Shown here piece by piece: positions 27,331 to 37,300 of a stretch of 64,000 nt of DNA (positions within the stretch are counted from its first letter, which is position 1; each line of letters opens with the position of its first letter). The translations under genes were made by a program, and so were the position numbers. Origin of the DNA: CAYXTW01 sp964452645 (GTDB lineage Bacteria; Zixibacteria; MSB-5A5; GN15; PGXB01); assembly GCA_964452645.1 (NCBI GenBank), contig CAYVMO010000006.1, forward strand, positions 1-64,000, in the 5' to 3' direction. The notes under the pieces were generated by a model. The model was not told the DNA's origin. It saw only the letters and a list, made by a program, of their open reading frames with translations, and did not search any database.

Positions 27331-28731
27331 CTAATACTCGCAAGGGGGCGGACCGCCGAGATATAGATAAGAAATCAGGTAGCTTATATCGAAAATATCA
27401 CAGCTGTAAGAACAATTGCAGTCACCGCCGCCGGCGAATTGCGGCGCTTCACCTCCCATATAAAGAAAATTAATCAAAAAAGATACATCGAATATATTCA
27501 ATTCGCCGTTACAATCGGCATCACCATTGGAACCGCCTTCAATCGCCAGATCGAAGTACTCGAAATAAATTTTCGATGGCTGGAATGAATCTTCAACGCG
27601 AACCGCAAATGAGTTGCTCCCCATCTGCTCAGGATTTCCCTGAAGAAGTCCATCGGCATCTAGAACCAATCCGGAGGGAAGTTGACCGTCGACTATCATC
27701 CAACTGTATGGTTCAACCCCGCCCGTGGCTTCGAACTGAAAACTATATTCGCCGCAGACATTTGAATTAGGTAGCTGCCTGCCGCTGACTATATTGAGCA
27801 GAGTATCCAATTTGAGAAGGGCGGCGGCATAACCGAAATTGCACTGGTCATATTGGATCCAGAAATAACCGTTATCACCCCACCACGGTCCCCAACTGTT
27901 TTTCACGCGCCAGGCGCCCTCGCCATTACACATGTCATCATCCCAGCCGACAACGAGGACGGCGTGATTAAGATNNNNNNNNNNATTAAGATCTTCGACA
28001 AATCCGCCATGAGAATAGCAACCGCCGGAGTAATAGAACAAGTCATTGAAGGCCATAAATGCAACCGCCACGGGGGCCGTTAATACCGCCGTCTTTATAT
28101 AGTTGCGCGACTGCGGAATTGCCGTCCAGCCGTCTATTTTAACCAGGGCCGGGTAATTATCTTCGACGCAAAGAACATCATCATTGGCCTGATACGGCAT
28201 CGCGTCTTCGGAGATCGCGCCATTATTATAATAATGAAGATACGCATCTTCCATCCATCCCCCCTGGCAGCCATGCCCGGGCGTAACGCAGGACAGAATG
28301 GCCTGCTCGGAAAGATCCAGTTGCCGGCCGCGATAGATACTGTAAATCGCTTCCAGTGCCGCCGTTGCCGCGAAATCCCAGCAGGATCCACAGCCTCCCT
28401 GATTTTTAACCGGCGTTATTACTTCCGAATCTTCCCAGTTGAAATATGACGGCAACTCATCGCGAGATTTCGGTAAAAAATCATCATCCAGATGAGCCCT
28501 CCAGATCTCCTCCCAGTTTTCCGGTAATTTGAATCCATGCAGTTGGTCAAGCTCTTCGTCGGAAAGCTGTTCAACCAGCGGATTTAAGTCAGCCGTCCAG
28601 CGCATTCCCTGATCGGCGATTTTCGCTCTGATCTCAGCCAATTTGCGATCGGCGCGATCATTGCCGAAAGCGGATATATAAAGAATCCCAAACAAAATCA
28701 GACATAAAATCATCTTTACAAAGTTTCTCAT
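27331..28731 (-). CDS. Secreted papain-like cysteine protease with C-terminal dockerin (contains scaffold gap)
   Basis: The protein has a signal peptide (1-24) and a pro-region with repeated LSDEELDQLHG (about 30-90). A C1A peptidase domain follows: QGGCGSCWDFA with catalytic Cys117, CQGGWMEDAY, LNHAVLVVGWDDD with His256, and VKNSWG with Asn278. A putative Ig-like He_PIG domain (PYSWMIVDGQLPSGLVLDADG) and a two-loop dockerin (GDADCNGELNIFDVSFLINF, then CDIFDISYLISYLYLGGPPP) end it. Ten Ns lie just before the catalytic His; see 27975-27984. The protease probably acts outside the cell, held by its dockerin. Confidence 0.88.
   Translation of the reverse strand: MRNFVKMILCLILFGILYISAFGNDRADRKLAEIRAKIADQGMRWTADLNPLVEQLSDEELDQLHGFKLPENWEEIWRAHLDDDFLPKSRDELPSYFNWEDSEVITPVKNQGGCGSCWDFAATAALEAIYSIYRGRQLDLSEQAILSCVTPGHGCQGGWMEDAYLHYYNNGAISEDAMPYQANDDVLCVEDNYPALVKIDGWTAIPQSRNYIKTAVLTAPVAVAFMAFNDLFYYSGGCYSHGGFVEDLNXXXXLNHAVLVVGWDDDMCNGEGAWRVKNSWGPWWGDNGYFWIQYDQCNFGYAAALLKLDTLLNIVSGRQLPNSNVCGEYSFQFEATGGVEPYSWMIVDGQLPSGLVLDADGLLQGNPEQMGSNSFAVRVEDSFQPSKIYFEYFDLAIEGGSNGDADCNGELNIFDVSFLINFLYMGGEAPQFAGGGDCNCSYSCDIFDISYLISYLYLGGPPPCEY
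27975..27984. other. 10-N scaffold gap, probably an uncollapsed 8-bp overlap
   Basis: The same eight bases ATTAAGAT stand immediately before and immediately after the Ns. Merging them removes 18 bases (six codons), keeps frame, and gives VEDLNHAVLVVG, the normal context of the papain-family catalytic His. The gap therefore probably has negative length. Confidence 0.8.
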
Positions 28732-28785
28732 TATTTATCCCGCTGTAAAAGCTCCGGTGTGTAATTTAGGCATATCTAACTTATT

Positions 28786-28813
28786 ATTATATAATAAAAT
28801 ACGAAAATGTCAA
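28786..28813 (-). promoter_or_regulatory. Consensus sigma-70-type promoter for the protease gene
   Basis: On the minus strand TTGACA (28808-28813) and TATAAT (28786-28791) both match consensus fully, with a 16-base spacer. The predicted start is near 28780, about 50 nt before the protease ATG. Confidence 0.7.
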
Positions 28814-28891
28814 TAGTTTTATTGGCTCTCATTGATTATTAAATAAAGACGGAGTTATTAGACGGGCAGGAAGTAAACTAATAAGGAATAT

Positions 28892-31435
28892 TTATTCCCA
28901 ATCGGGGGGGCAGTTCGGATCCGGCCCTTCGTTGTAAAGATACGTAATTAAATAGGTTATGTCAAAGATGTTAACAAGATGGTCGTTGTTGACATCAGCC
29001 TCCCACATTCTAATCGGCGGCGGACCATCAAGATAAAGAAAAGCGATAATATATGTTATATCAAATATGTTAATGGCTTCGTCATCGTTTATATCACCGC
29101 ATCCGATCTCGCAGGCATCACCGATACCGTCGCTATCCGAGTCGGTCTGATCGGCATTATCGACAAAAGGGCAATTATCACAGACATCGCCAAGTGAATC
29201 GGAATCCGAATTATTTTGCCAGGGATTGGCCGTGTCCGGACAATTGTCGCAGACATTTCCGAACATATCGTTGTCATCGTCTTCCTGATCCGGATTGTAA
29301 ACATCGGGGCAGTTATCGCAGACATTACCAAGTGAGTCCCCGTCAGCATCTTCCTGACCCGGATTTGCATCATTCGGGCAATTGTCGCAGGCGTCACCCA
29401 CGGAATCATTATCAACATCCTCCTGAATCGGATTGGCGACCGCCGGGCAGTTGTCGCAGGCGTCACCAAGCGAATCGCCGTCGGAATTTTCCTGATAATA
29501 ATTATCTATGGCCGGGCAATTATCGCAGGGATCACCGACTCCGTCCTGATCGCTGTCCGTCTGATCATCATTAGCCGTATAATCGCAATTATCACAGGCG
29601 TTACCGAGGCTGTCGGTATCCGAGTTTAGCTGACTCGGATTCCAGGCCATCGGGCAGTTATCGCAGGCATCACCAAGACTATCGAGGTCGCTGTTTTCCT
29701 GGCCGGGATTATAGGTAAATGGACAATTATCGACAATGCTGCATATACCGTCACTGTCAGGATCATTACCGGGGTCATCGGGACAAAGATCGCAGACATC
29801 GCCGATATTATCGCTATCGGCATCGGCCTGATCTTCGTTGGTGCTCTCCGGACAATTATCGCAGACATCACCATGACTATCCGCATCCGAATTTATCTGG
29901 TCGTCATTATCGACGGTTGGACAATTATCGCAGGCATCGCCCAGGCTGTCGGCATCGGAGTTCACCTGAGCCGCATTGGAGTCGGTCGGGCAGTTATCAC
30001 ATAAGTCGCCGACACCATCACTGTCACCATCTTCCTGACCGGGATTATCCATGTTCGGGCAGTTATCACAGGCGTCACCCGCCCCATCCTGATCGGAATC
30101 AGACTGAGTCGGATTATATATTGTCGGGCAATTATCAACGTCGGCGCAATAACCGTCATTATCAGCATCATTGTCAGGATCGTTCGGGCATATATCACAG
30201 GCGTCGCCGGCCATATCACCATCGGCATTCGCCTGGTCGGTATTGGCAACATTGAGGCAATTATCGCAGGCATTTCCGACACTATCCTCGTCGTTATCCT
30301 GCTGACCGGGATTGTAAGTCGACGGGCAATTATCGACATTGCCGCAGAGACCATCACCATCATTATCATTCACCGGATCGCCGGGGCAGACATCGCACGA
30401 ATCACCGACCAGATCACCATCACTGTCCTGCTGACCGGGATTATAAATCCCGGGGCAATTGTCACAAACTTCACCGTAAGAGTCACCATCGTCGTCCTCC
30501 TGCCCGGGATTGGTTACTTCAGGGCAGTTATCGCACGGGTCGCCGAATTGATCGCCGTCGGAATTCTGCTGATCCGGATTGGACAAACCCGGGCAATTAT
30601 CGCAGGCATCACCGATACCGTCGCCGTCTCCATCCTCCTGCCCCGGATTATAATTAACAGGACAATTGTCATCGCCGGCGCAATATCCGTCTCCGTCGAT
30701 ATCATTATCCGGATCATCCGGACAATCATCGCAAATATCGCCGATATTATCCCCGTCGGCATCTTCCTGATCGGGATTATAAATGCCGGGACAGTTATCC
30801 AGGGAGTCGTGAAGGCTGTCGCAGTCAGCATCGTCAAGGCACGTCACCGTCCAGCAGAACGGGCCGTTAAATGTCATCGGCGGGCTGAACAGCCAGTCGA
30901 ATTTTCCCGGCGGAGAGACATTGGGGATGCTGCAGGAGTCAATACAAAACGTCCCCGGTTCGTTTATCAAAAAGGCGAACGAAATATATTTTTGCAGTCC
31001 CCAATCGGTAGGCCAGCCTATCGTTGTAATCGTTGAATGATTCACCGTATCGGGCAGCGTATCATCCCAGCTCCATGCATACCATTTATTGAAAAAATTC
31101 CAAAGTGTATCGAAACCGTTAAATACCAGGATGGAACTGTCGAAAAAATCGACGGGCGGCAAATCGGCGGTTATCGGCGAGATACCGTGGACATTTTGAT
31201 GGTAAGCATAATTGATACTGGAATCGGGGCTGTAAAAATACAGCGGCATACTATAACCGGCGCTGACGCTCTCATCATTATTCATGTAGATGTCAACCAT
31301 AAAGGGAGCGCCGATCTGGATGGTATCCGGGGCCATCAGCGGTGAGGCTTCCGCCTGAATAACACCGGCAATAGAAATATTATTAAACGCGAGAACCGTT
31401 AGAAATAGGGCAATTAGCAGTGACTTATATTTCAT
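28892..31435 (-). CDS. Secreted thrombospondin type 3 repeat protein with dockerin, paralogue A
   Basis: This 847-residue protein has a signal peptide and a 180-residue N-terminal domain (MAPDTIQIGAPFMVDIYMNN, PPGKFDWLFSPPMTFNGP) shared with its neighbour. About 25 TSP3-type units of the form CDNCPxxxNPxQxDxDxDxxGD run from about residue 205 to 770, and a C-terminal dockerin pair (GDINDDEAINIFDITYIIAF, then DHLVNIFDITYLITYLY) closes it. Four units are a variant CDxCPxDPxNDxDxDG form, spaced through the array, which suggests block amplification. It would be a calcium-loaded, disulfide-rich stalk on the cell surface. No catalytic domain is visible. Confidence 0.88.
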   Translation of the reverse strand: MKYKSLLIALFLTVLAFNNISIAGVIQAEASPLMAPDTIQIGAPFMVDIYMNNDESVSAGYSMPLYFYSPDSSINYAYHQNVHGISPITADLPPVDFFDSSILVFNGFDTLWNFFNKWYAWSWDDTLPDTVNHSTITTIGWPTDWGLQKYISFAFLINEPGTFCIDSCSIPNVSPPGKFDWLFSPPMTFNGPFCWTVTCLDDADCDSLHDSLDNCPGIYNPDQEDADGDNIGDICDDCPDDPDNDIDGDGYCAGDDNCPVNYNPGQEDGDGDGIGDACDNCPGLSNPDQQNSDGDQFGDPCDNCPEVTNPGQEDDDGDSYGEVCDNCPGIYNPGQQDSDGDLVGDSCDVCPGDPVNDNDGDGLCGNVDNCPSTYNPGQQDNDEDSVGNACDNCLNVANTDQANADGDMAGDACDICPNDPDNDADNDGYCADVDNCPTIYNPTQSDSDQDGAGDACDNCPNMDNPGQEDGDSDGVGDLCDNCPTDSNAAQVNSDADSLGDACDNCPTVDNDDQINSDADSHGDVCDNCPESTNEDQADADSDNIGDVCDLCPDDPGNDPDSDGICSIVDNCPFTYNPGQENSDLDSLGDACDNCPMAWNPSQLNSDTDSLGNACDNCDYTANDDQTDSDQDGVGDPCDNCPAIDNYYQENSDGDSLGDACDNCPAVANPIQEDVDNDSVGDACDNCPNDANPGQEDADGDSLGNVCDNCPDVYNPDQEDDDNDMFGNVCDNCPDTANPWQNNSDSDSLGDVCDNCPFVDNADQTDSDSDGIGDACEIGCGDINDDEAINIFDITYIIAFLYLDGPPPIRMWEADVNNDHLVNIFDITYLITYLYNEGPDPNCPPDWE
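29110..30820 (-). repeat. Coding TSP3 repeat array, paralogue A
   Basis: About 25 in-frame units of 60-78 bp each encode Cys-Asp-Asn-Cys-Pro blocks with Asp-rich calcium loops. The DNA repeats are imperfect, with GGGCAATTATCGCAGGCATC-like cores on the plus strand. They are coding repeats and not CRISPR or tandem satellite. Confidence 0.85.
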
Positions 31436-31530
31436 ACTTATATCTATCGGAGAAAATCAATCATGGTATAGCGCAGACTTAAAGAAGACCTATATCCAAA
31501 TTTGCATTCGATATTAATCCAATATTTTCA

Positions 31531-31561
31531 AAAAAGACCGGCAGCAATACCTGCCGGTCTT
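31531..31561 (-). terminator. Intrinsic terminator after paralogue B
   Basis: AAGACCGGCAG (31534-31544) and CTGCCGGTCTT (31551-31561) form an 11-bp perfect stem with a 6-base loop. On the minus strand it is followed by TTTT. It lies 15 bases after the stop of the 31577 gene and separates it from paralogue A. Confidence 0.85.
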
Positions 31562-31576
31562 AAACTATCTAATGTC

Positions 31577-33931
31577 CTATTCACACGGCCAGTAAAGCGG
31601 GCAATCCAGAGGCGGACCATTCCTGTAGAGAAAGTCAATCATGTAGGCGATATCAAGAATATTAACCGCACAATCATAATTAACGTCACCTGCCTGCATT
31701 TCGGCCGGCGGCGGCCCACCTCTATACAGATAATTAATAAGATAGGCAATATCGAGGATATTGACATCACCCTCACCGGAGACATCACCGCAGATATATT
31801 CGCAGACATCACCGATACCATCGCCGTCGGCATCGGCCTGATCTTCGTTATCCACGTACGGACAATTATCACAGGCATCACCATAACTGTCATTATCGGA
31901 ATTTTGCTGATCCGTATTGACACTGTCAGGACAGTTGTCGCAGACATCGCCGACAGTATCGCCATCGACATCAGACTGGTCTTCATTATCGGTGAAATCG
32001 CAGTTATCGCAGGCATTGCCGTGAGAATCATTATCGGAATTGGCCTGGTTTTCATTGGTTATCGTCGGGCAGTTATCGCAGGCATCGCCGTGACTGTCGG
32101 AATCCGAATTTTGCTGATTTTCATTATCGGTTGTCGGACAGTTGTCACAGGCATCGCCATGACTGTCGGTGTCGGAATTAGCCTGATTTTCATTGGTTGT
32201 CGTCGGGCAGTTATCGCAGGCATCGCCGTGACTGTCGGAATCCGAATTATCCTGATTCGGATTATAGGTGGAGGCACAATTATAGCAGGCATCACCGATA
32301 CCGTCACTGTCGCCGTCCTCCTGTTCCGGATTGTATGTCGTCGGGCAATTGTCCTCGTCGGCGCACCAGCCGTCACCATCGATGTCATTTGCAGGATCGT
32401 TGGGACAGATATCGCAAACGTCGCCGATATTATCACCGTCGGAATCGGCCTGATCTTCATTGGTGCTGTCCGGGCAGTTATCGCAGGCATCACCGTATGA
32501 ATCCAGATCCGAATTGGCCTGATTTTCATTATTTACGAAGTCGCAATTATCGCAGACGTCGCCATGACTGTCCGTATCCGAATTTGCCTGATTGGTGTTG
32601 GCATCATCCGGACAGTTATCGCAGGCATCACCCACAGTATCGGTATCCGTGTCGGATTGATCCTCATTGGTTACGGTCGGGCAGTTATCGCAGGCGTTAC
32701 CGTAAGAATCGGCATCCGAATTGGCCTGATTGGTGTTAGGTACCGTCGGGCAGTTATCGCAAAGATCACCAACATTATCGGTATCACCGTCCTCCTGTCC
32801 CGGATTGGTCACGGTCGGGCAGTTATCGCACACATCACCCAACGAATCGGCGTCAGAATTCTGCTGATTGGTATTCGGATCGTCAGGGCAATTATCACAG
32901 ATATCGCCGACATCATCGTTGTCGCCATCCGCCTGATTCGTATTGGGATCATCCGGACAATTGTCGCAGGCATCGCCGATCGTGTCGCTATCGCCATCCT
33001 CCTGTCCCGGATTGGTAACCGTGGGGCAGTTATCGCAGGCATCGCCATACTGGTCGCCATCGGAATTTTGCTGGCCCGGATTATAAGTCCCGACACAATT
33101 ATCGCAGGCATCCCCGACACCGTCGCCATCACTATCCTCCTGTCCCGGATTATACGTCGTCGGGCAGTTATCTTCATCGGCGCAAAAACCGTCGCCATCG
33201 ATATCGTTATCCGGGTCAAAGGGACAAACATCACAGGAGTCGCCGTCACCGTCACTATCGCTGTCTTCCTGATTGGGATTGTAGACATAAGGGCAGTTAT
33301 CCTGAGCGTCATTATGGCCGTCGCAGTCGACGTCGTTTTCACAGGCAAAAAACCAGCAGTAGGGGCCATTAAACGTCATCGACGGCGAAAACAACCAGTC
33401 GAACTTCCCCGGTGGCGTAGTGCCCGGAATGCTGCAGGAATCGACACAAAACGTCCCGCCTTCGTCAATCTGGTATGCAAACTTTACATTCAACTCCTCG
33501 GCGGTACTGGCGGGCCAACCGGTCATAGACACGGTCGTATTATTGATAGTATCAGGAAGATTACCATCCCAACTCCATCCGAACCAGTCATTAAACATTG
33601 TCCAGATGGCATCGAAACCATTAAGCATTAATATGGAACTGTCATTATAGTAATACGGTGGAATGGTCGACGTTTTCGCACTATAACCGCCTACATTGCG
33701 GTGCAGGGCGACGGCAATACTCTGGTCCGGGCTATAGAAATACATCGGCCAGCTATAGCCCAGATTAAGTCCGTCATTAAACATATAGATATCGACGGTA
33801 AACGGTACGCCTACCTGGAGAGTATCCGGCGCCATTTGCGGTGAGGCATCGGCGCGGATGGTTCCGGCGAAAGACTGGCTATATGCAAAAATAACCAGTA
33901 AAAGTGCCAGAATCAGCGAAAATTTTTTCAT
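31577..33931 (-). CDS. Secreted thrombospondin type 3 repeat protein with dockerin, paralogue B
   Basis: This 784-residue protein is collinear with paralogue A: signal peptide, shared N-terminal domain (MAPDTLQVGVPFTVDIYMFN, PPGKFDWLFSPSMTFNGPYC), about 22 TSP3-type units and a dockerin pair (GEGDVNILDIAYLINYLYRG, then DCAVNILDIAYMIDFLYRNG). Several adjacent units (NPGQ, NTNQ, NEDQ, NENQ series) are nearly identical, pointing to recent local expansion. AAGGAGGG lies 6 bases before the ATG. A strong promoter lies 165 bp upstream and a terminator follows, so it is its own transcription unit. Confidence 0.88.
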   Translation of the reverse strand: MKKFSLILALLLVIFAYSQSFAGTIRADASPQMAPDTLQVGVPFTVDIYMFNDGLNLGYSWPMYFYSPDQSIAVALHRNVGGYSAKTSTIPPYYYNDSSILMLNGFDAIWTMFNDWFGWSWDGNLPDTINNTTVSMTGWPASTAEELNVKFAYQIDEGGTFCVDSCSIPGTTPPGKFDWLFSPSMTFNGPYCWFFACENDVDCDGHNDAQDNCPYVYNPNQEDSDSDGDGDSCDVCPFDPDNDIDGDGFCADEDNCPTTYNPGQEDSDGDGVGDACDNCVGTYNPGQQNSDGDQYGDACDNCPTVTNPGQEDGDSDTIGDACDNCPDDPNTNQADGDNDDVGDICDNCPDDPNTNQQNSDADSLGDVCDNCPTVTNPGQEDGDTDNVGDLCDNCPTVPNTNQANSDADSYGNACDNCPTVTNEDQSDTDTDTVGDACDNCPDDANTNQANSDTDSHGDVCDNCDFVNNENQANSDLDSYGDACDNCPDSTNEDQADSDGDNIGDVCDICPNDPANDIDGDGWCADEDNCPTTYNPEQEDGDSDGIGDACYNCASTYNPNQDNSDSDSHGDACDNCPTTTNENQANSDTDSHGDACDNCPTTDNENQQNSDSDSHGDACDNCPTITNENQANSDNDSHGNACDNCDFTDNEDQSDVDGDTVGDVCDNCPDSVNTDQQNSDNDSYGDACDNCPYVDNEDQADADGDGIGDVCEYICGDVSGEGDVNILDIAYLINYLYRGGPPPAEMQAGDVNYDCAVNILDIAYMIDFLYRNGPPLDCPLYWPCE
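31805..33345 (-). repeat. Coding TSP3 repeat array, paralogue B
   Basis: About 22 in-frame units, mostly 69-72 bp, encode CDNCPxxxNxxQxxSDxDxxGD-type blocks. Neighbouring units are more alike than distant ones, which fits expansion by slippage or unequal crossing over. Confidence 0.85.
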
Positions 33932-34102
33932 GTCGTCCCTCCTTGGGGCAAAAAGGTTAGGGGTTGGTTACTTTCAAGGTCTCCGTAAATTTAATTGTCA
34001 TTTCTACAGGCTTTATCTTTAAGGCTATCCACCTCCCCCAAAGGTTTCGAGCCGCGTCGCAGTATTGAAGATTCATAAAATCATGCAATACATTTAATAC
34101 TA

Positions 34103-34131
34103 ATATAACTATTGCTACCCCTTTTTGTCAA
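34103..34131 (-). promoter_or_regulatory. Near-consensus promoter for TSP3 paralogue B
   Basis: On the minus strand TTGACA (34126-34131) and TTATAT (34103-34108) are 17 bases apart. The predicted start near 34096 leaves a 165-nt leader. Confidence 0.65.
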
Positions 34132-34308
34132 GCAGAAAATGAATTTGAGAACTATCTAAGGAAATAAATTGCAATGAGTTATAATATCACACGGGACAAA
34201 TTGACTAATCTGCCATCCTTCGGTAAAAGACCTAATCGGGCGGCGTCTGCAATTTGCTTTATAAGATGTAAACCAAAGACTATTGTATTTCGAGCGAAAT
34301 TCATTAAT

Positions 34309-34339
34309 AAAAAGCCCCGCTGTTTTGCGGGGCTTTTTT
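34309..34339 (-). terminator. Intrinsic terminator of the 1951-residue gene
   Basis: AAAAGCCCCGC and GCGGGGCTTTT flank a TGTTTT loop, with A-runs and T-runs on both sides. It can act in both directions. It lies about 55 bases after the stop of the large repeat protein. Confidence 0.9.
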
Positions 34340-34394
34340 CTAATATAAATGATTCCCAGTTTCTATTGCCAATTCTAATTATATAATATCGTCC

Positions 34395-37300
34395 TTATTT
34401 CAAAAGAATCATTTTCCGCGTTACCGTCTGTCTGACAGCCGTTGCCTTATAAAAATAGACACCGGAGGCATATTGAGAGGCATCCCAGGTTATTCTGACC
34501 GGTCCGGCTTCTCCATATCCGTTGAATTCGGCAATCTTTTGACCCATTACGTTAAATATCGCTATAGACCAATCGGATGCGGTCGGAAGCGTCATTTCGA
34601 TTGTCGCTGTCGGGTTGAACGGGTTGGGATAGCTGGTGACGCTGAATTTACTCGGGACCAATGTCGTCTTATAAGCGTTACCGTCATAATCGGCCGCTTC
34701 AACGGAAACAACGCTGGCATATGTCCGTAATATCTCGCCGCTGCAGCCATGTCCCCTGTCAAAGCTGTAAAGCAATACGCGCGTATTGGTGCCGTCAAAA
34801 TGACTGATAAGTTCCATGTCCGCCGCATCACTTCCAAGAGAAACCTCCGCCTCACCCTCGAGTACCATAAGCGCCGCACCAAGTCTTGAATCGACATTTA
34901 TCGCACCGTCATTACTCTCAAACCTGGCGTTAATATTTGGCGCGATTTTGGGAATCGGGAGCGCATCACCGACAATGATGCGAATCAAGTAAACCAGATC
35001 GGCAACCGTCAGCGTGATTCCATCGGCATTGACGTCGGTCGCCGCCTTTTGACCCTCAAAATTGACGGTAAAGGCGGGCGGGCCGAAAATGAGATAGTTC
35101 GTGAAAACAATCGCATCGGCGATCTCATTGCAGACACCATTGAGATTGACATCCCCTCGGTCGTCAAGATTCTCAACCGGGATAATATCAATCCCGCCGT
35201 TTACGAATTCAACGCATCTGATCGCGGACGGTTTACCAGGAATAGGATTCAGACAATTATCGGGAGCGCCGACAAACGGAATCCGGGCACCTTCAGGATA
35301 TTGGCCGTCATCATTTTCATCCCAGATCAAACCGTTTTCAAAATCATATATCTTGCTGTCGATAAAGGCAGTATCACCGGTTTTGGATGAAATAATATTA
35401 TCGCCGCAATCAGCCCAGAAAAAGTAAATCGGAACGTATTGGCTCTCGAAATTCATATTGCTTGTGACTAAAAACGTCATTTCGGCCAGCTCATGCGGGT
35501 CTTCGTCGGGCGGCCCGAAACAGGAAGGATGCAATGGCCCGTTGTTTTCATCGGCTATAGCAGCGATTCTTAACAAACCGGATGGACAGCCGTTACCGCA
35601 ATTGCCATTGGCACCGTATCGATATGTGAAATATTCCCAGCCGCAATCGTCCAGCAACTGTCCCCTTTCGGCTTCCATAAACGTCAGGGCCGAGGCATCA
35701 TAGGCAATCAGGAAGTCAAATCCGCCCATCTCATATTGCTGCCCGGTCGCTTTGGTATACGTAATCGAAACATATTCCAAATGACCCTGGAGCGAGCCAT
35801 GAGTTTTTTCTATTTGAACAACCGGGCATTCGGTCAATTTTCTCACAAAAACACTTGTCTGGCATTGATCCGTCGTCTGCTTGGCCCCGCATTCATCGGT
35901 GGCCGTTATCGTCACTGTATAATACCCTTCGGCGTCGGCTGTAAAACACACCGAATCACCTTCAAATACAACGTTACTTCCGGGAACAACATCGACTTCA
36001 CACGAAACCAGATTGCCGTCAGGATCACTGCAGCCAAATCCGTGAATACAGATGTCAGCCGGAAATTCATAAACGCTGATTGACTCAGACCCGGGACACT
36101 CTGCAACCGGCGGGCTGTTCAACGTGACATTTACCATTGTCGTGCAGGCCGCCGTCGCGCCGCAGGCATCGGTGGCCAGTAAAATCAGATAATTCATTCC
36201 CTCGACCGGCATGAAGCATATTTCATCGCCGTTCAAGGTTCCGGTAACCGCATCGCACGAAGCCAGGTTGTAATCGACATCACTGCATGAAAAGCCCGGA
36301 ATACACAATTGCTCCAGTTCACACAGAGAAGTATCAATCTCAGCCGGACAGGTAGCTGTCGGCGGGCTGTTCAAAATTACCGTTACGACAGTTGTGCACG
36401 TATCGGCCGCACCGCAATCATCGGTCGCAATCAACATCAGCGTATTATCGCCTTCAACCGGCATGAAACAAATCTCATTGCCGTCCAGCGTTCCGCCGAT
36501 CGCCTCACACGACGCGAGATTACCGTCAGGATCGCTGCACGAGAAACCACCGACGCAAATCTCGGATAGCTCGCACATAAATATTGTCGTATCGGACGGA
36601 CAACCGGCCACCGGCGGATCATTGGGAACCAGCGTTATCAACTGCTGACAATCGGAACTATTTCCGCAGCCATCGGTGGCCGTCCATGTACGGGTCACGA
36701 CATTACCGTTAATTTGATCGGTGTATGTAATCGCCGGTGAGGGATCACAATTATCGGTGGCGGTCGCTGTATCGGTAATTGACGGGTCGTACGGACCGCC
36801 GCAATAAACTTCGGCGTCATCCGGGCAGGTTATAACCGGCGGCGTCGTATCCTCAACCGTTATTATCTGCTGGCACTCGGAATAATTATTACCGGCATCG
36901 GTCGCCCGCCAGGTTCTGATAATCGTGTATTCCTGCGGACAATTACCGGCCACCGTGCTGTCGGCATAAGTAATCGCAGGATTCGGATCGCAATTATCGT
37001 CGGCCGTGGCGGTGCCGGTATTCGACGGATCCGTCGATTCGCTGCATTCGACGGCGATATCATCCGGGCAGGTTATCGTCGGCGGTGATGTGTCAATCAG
37101 CGTAATCGTCTGCGCACAGTCGGAACTGTTACCGCAGGCATCGGTCGCCGTCCAGGCCCGCGTTATCACATTACCGTTGACCTGATCGGAATACGCGACG
37201 ACCGGCGAGACATCACAATTATCGGTCGCGGTGGCGCTGCCGGTATTCGATGGGTCGGTCGACGCGCTGCATTCTATCGTGATATTATCGGGGCACGTGA

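Larger units (their letters stand above)
33932..34394. other. Intergenic region between the surface-protein genes
   Basis: The 463-bp gap holds the paralogue B promoter (34103-34131), its leader of about 165 nt and the terminator of the large repeat protein (34309-34339). The leader is long and purine-rich, but I could not match it to a known riboswitch. Short open frames here look like chance. Confidence 0.5.

Noticed and set aside
27975..27984. Disrupted protease gene at the N run
   Set aside because: The 8-bp duplicated flank and restored catalytic motif show a scaffolding artefact rather than a mutation.
29110..33345. Regularly spaced GGGCAGTTATCGCAGGCATC-like repeats resembling a CRISPR array
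   Set aside because: The repeats are degenerate, unit lengths vary, spacers are not unique, and the whole stretch is one continuous reading frame of TSP3 units. No cas genes are near.
31502..33631. Long plus-strand open frames opposite the TSP3 array
   Set aside because: They are mirror readings of the coding repeats: low-complexity Ile/Arg/His-rich strings with no domains, arising because the repeat unit lengths are multiples of three. The minus-strand reading has signal peptides, TSP3 units and dockerins.
34174..34386. 70-residue plus-strand open frame near the 34.3 kb terminator
   Set aside because: It reads through the terminator hairpin and shows no recognisable features.
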